In this document: piece by piece, positions 62,931-64,000 of the stretch
Numbering within the stretch: position 1 is the first letter of the stretch
Layout of the letters: the number at the start of each line of letters is the position of its first letter
Assembly (NCBI GenBank): GCA_964611335.1
Contig: CAZSXR010000002.1
Coordinates: forward strand, 714,964-778,963
Length of the DNA stretch: 64,000 nucleotides
From: BOG-1112 sp964611335
GTDB taxonomy: Bacteria > Bdellovibrionota_B > Oligoflexia > Oligoflexales > Bog-1112
Direction: 5' to 3'
Notes under the pieces: generated by a model
Seen by the model: only the letters and a program-made list of their open reading frames with translations
What the model was told of the DNA's origin: nothing
The model's database searches: none
Made by a program: the position numbers and the translations under genes

Positions 62931-63890
62931 ATGATGCTTAAGGAAACAAAGATAAAAGAGAATTTAACTGGAAACAGTCACGGTTTTACTTTAGTCGAGC
63001 TGATGATTTCTATTGGAATATCCAGCATTATAGCTTTAGGAATGGTTAAACTTGCTGCAACGCAAACTAAGACTGGAAAAAATGTTAGTCAGAGTATGGA
63101 AATTCAGGATTTGAGGTCTTTGTTGATGTGGAGACTTGGAATTTCAACAGTTTGTGATAGTAATTTTAGACCATCAGGAAACGCGCCTGTGCGTGTGAAT
63201 ACTGGTAATCCAGCTGCGACAAACATCCGACTTCAGTCTTTATATTATACAGATTCTAATAGTCAGGCAATTGTAACAGCAGGACAGAAAATTCCTTCTT
63301 CTAAATATAACATCATTGTATCGGAAATTAAATTTAACAATGTTTCAAATGTGAGCGGAACAAATGAGTATTTTGGAAGGATTGAAGTAGATTTCAATTC
63401 TAATAATCTTGCGTTTCCTTTAGCGCCCCTTTTTATCCCTCTCAGTGTTTTGACAGATGTGACAGGCCAAATACAAGGGTGCTCCACATCGGATACAGAT
63501 ATTTTTCAAGGCACACCAATGCAAACAGCTGGTTTTGGTATAAACGGATATAGGACATCTACCAGCGATGTCTCGTTGTTGAGTCTTGGTCAGGATTACA
63601 ACAAAATTCTAATTAATGGAGTGTGTGCGTGTTGGGATGATGGTGATGGTCAATGGAGTAAAGTAACAGCTCAGTTTCTAGATGCAAACGGAAGCAATGT
63701 GGGTTTAATGAATACTCTCGTTTGTTTTGAAAATAGTTGTGGCAACGATGAGACTTTTGGACGTGCAACCTATGATACAGGTTCGATCCTTTTACCAAAA
63801 CCTAGTGATAATGTGCGTACTTTACGTTTGATTTTTGACAGAAGTACGACAAGCTGTAGATCGGATGCGTCTTATTCAACACTAAAATAG
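62931..63890 (+). CDS. Prepilin-like protein, copy 3
   Basis: 319 residues. Leader MMLKETKIKENLTGNSHG, then FTLVELMISIG with the consensus cut and Glu5. The body matches copies 1 and 2: DLRSLLMWRLGISTVCDSNF, GYRTSTSDVSLLSLGQDYN, CACWDDGDGQWSKVTAQFLD and the end FDRSTTSCRSDASYSTLK. GAGGT lies 8 nt before the ATG. Conserved cysteines in the CxCWD and TSC blocks probably form disulfides. It is the last gene before the hairpins at the window end. Confidence 0.8.
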   Translation: MMLKETKIKENLTGNSHGFTLVELMISIGISSIIALGMVKLAATQTKTGKNVSQSMEIQDLRSLLMWRLGISTVCDSNFRPSGNAPVRVNTGNPAATNIRLQSLYYTDSNSQAIVTAGQKIPSSKYNIIVSEIKFNNVSNVSGTNEYFGRIEVDFNSNNLAFPLAPLFIPLSVLTDVTGQIQGCSTSDTDIFQGTPMQTAGFGINGYRTSTSDVSLLSLGQDYNKILINGVCACWDDGDGQWSKVTAQFLDANGSNVGLMNTLVCFENSCGNDETFGRATYDTGSILLPKPSDNVRTLRLIFDRSTTSCRSDASYSTLK

Positions 63891-63904
63891 ATGGTTTATC
63901 CAAA

Positions 63905-63946
63905 GCGCCGGAAAACTGTGGCCTTCAGGCCGCAGAAGAAAGGCGC
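63905..63946. repeat. Imperfect GC-rich hairpin after the prepilin genes
   Basis: Outer arms GCGCC (63905-63909) and GGCGC (63942-63946) enclose an inner stem CTGTGGCC (63916-63923) and GGCCGCAG (63928-63935) with loop TTCA and one G-U pair. It is more GC-rich than its surroundings. It could be an RNA structure or a REP-like element; I cannot tell from one copy. Confidence 0.5.
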
Positions 63947-63958
63947 CAAAGATTTTAG

Positions 63959-63999
63959 TACCTAGAGTTAGAGAAACAAAGTTTCTCTAACTCTAGGTA
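63959..63999. terminator. Perfect 19-bp hairpin at the window end
   Basis: Left arm TACCTAGAGTTAGAGAAAC (63959-63977), loop AAA, right arm its exact complement (63981-63999). It is probably a strong terminator for the prepilin pair, but the window stops one base later, so a T-run cannot be checked. Confidence 0.6.
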
Positions 64000-64000
64000 T

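Noticed and set aside
1..64000. CRISPR arrays, insertion sequences, prophage
   Set aside because: No regularly spaced repeats, transposase, integrase or phage structural genes were found by eye.

Overview
The window is AT-rich chromosomal DNA from a Gram-negative bacterium. It carries genes for Kdo/heptose LPS (waaA, a GT9 heptosyltransferase, hldE, a GmhB-like phosphatase, an LpxH-like hydrolase), meso-DAP peptidoglycan precursors (dapF, alr, glmS, a short GlmU), a beta-barrel porin and lipoproteins. Two ATP/ADP-translocase-family carriers (39.97-41.23 kb and 48.80-50.30 kb) suggest that the organism lives inside, or feeds on the nucleotides of, another cell. The gene order acpP-rpiB-glyA-ribBA-ribH-nusB, the prkA-yeaH-spoVR cluster, Fis/AAA+ regulators and prepilin-like proteins recall the former Deltaproteobacteria, perhaps Bdellovibrionota/Oligoflexia. 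This assignment is an inference from gene content; no rRNA is present to test it.

Layout. 0-4.4 kb (minus): a cut-off gene, then nusB, ribH, ribBA, glyA, rpiB, acpP. 4.5-12.7 kb: envelope genes (LpxH-like, dapF, waaA, heptosyltransferase, two unknown envelope proteins, an acyltransferase, a GmhB-like fusion). 12.8-19 kb (plus): rplU-rpmA-obgE-nadD-comF, mutS and a dksA-like gene. 19-27.5 kb: a lipoprotein, an FtsB-like protein, a PcrA/UvrD helicase, glmS, short glmU, a HEAT-like protein and alr. 27.6-33.8 kb (plus): the conserved rpmH-rnpA-yidD-yidC-khpB-mnmE block and a phosphohexomutase. 33.8-39.8 kb (minus): fumarylacetoacetase and spoVR-yeaH-prkA. 40-53.3 kb: two nucleotide carriers, fmt, glpK, porin, nitrilase-fabI, a mini-Fis protein, tRNA-Ile(GAU), a degenerate AAA+ regulator and hldE.

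53.5-60.5 kb holds the most unusual part, a run of nine plus-strand genes: a 67-aa secreted-type peptide ending in two cysteines, a stand-alone SPASM iron-sulfur domain protein without a radical-SAM core, a helical-repeat protein, a small beta-rich protein that may start at ATT, a second 67-aa peptide with a C-terminal Cys pair, a periplasmic SBP_bac_5 peptide-binding protein coupled to that peptide, a compact YcaO protein, an XRE regulator and a membrane histidine kinase fused to a receiver. I read this as a candidate ribosomally made, post-translationally modified peptide (RiPP) system, possibly a signalling one. It has a maturase (YcaO), an Fe-S accessory (SPASM), two candidate precursors, a binding protein and a dedicated sensory/regulatory pair. 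Only family resemblance and gene order support this.

60.7-63.9 kb holds three paralogous prepilin-like genes, one inverted, followed by two hairpins at the window edge. I saw no CRISPR array, transposase, prophage or rRNA.
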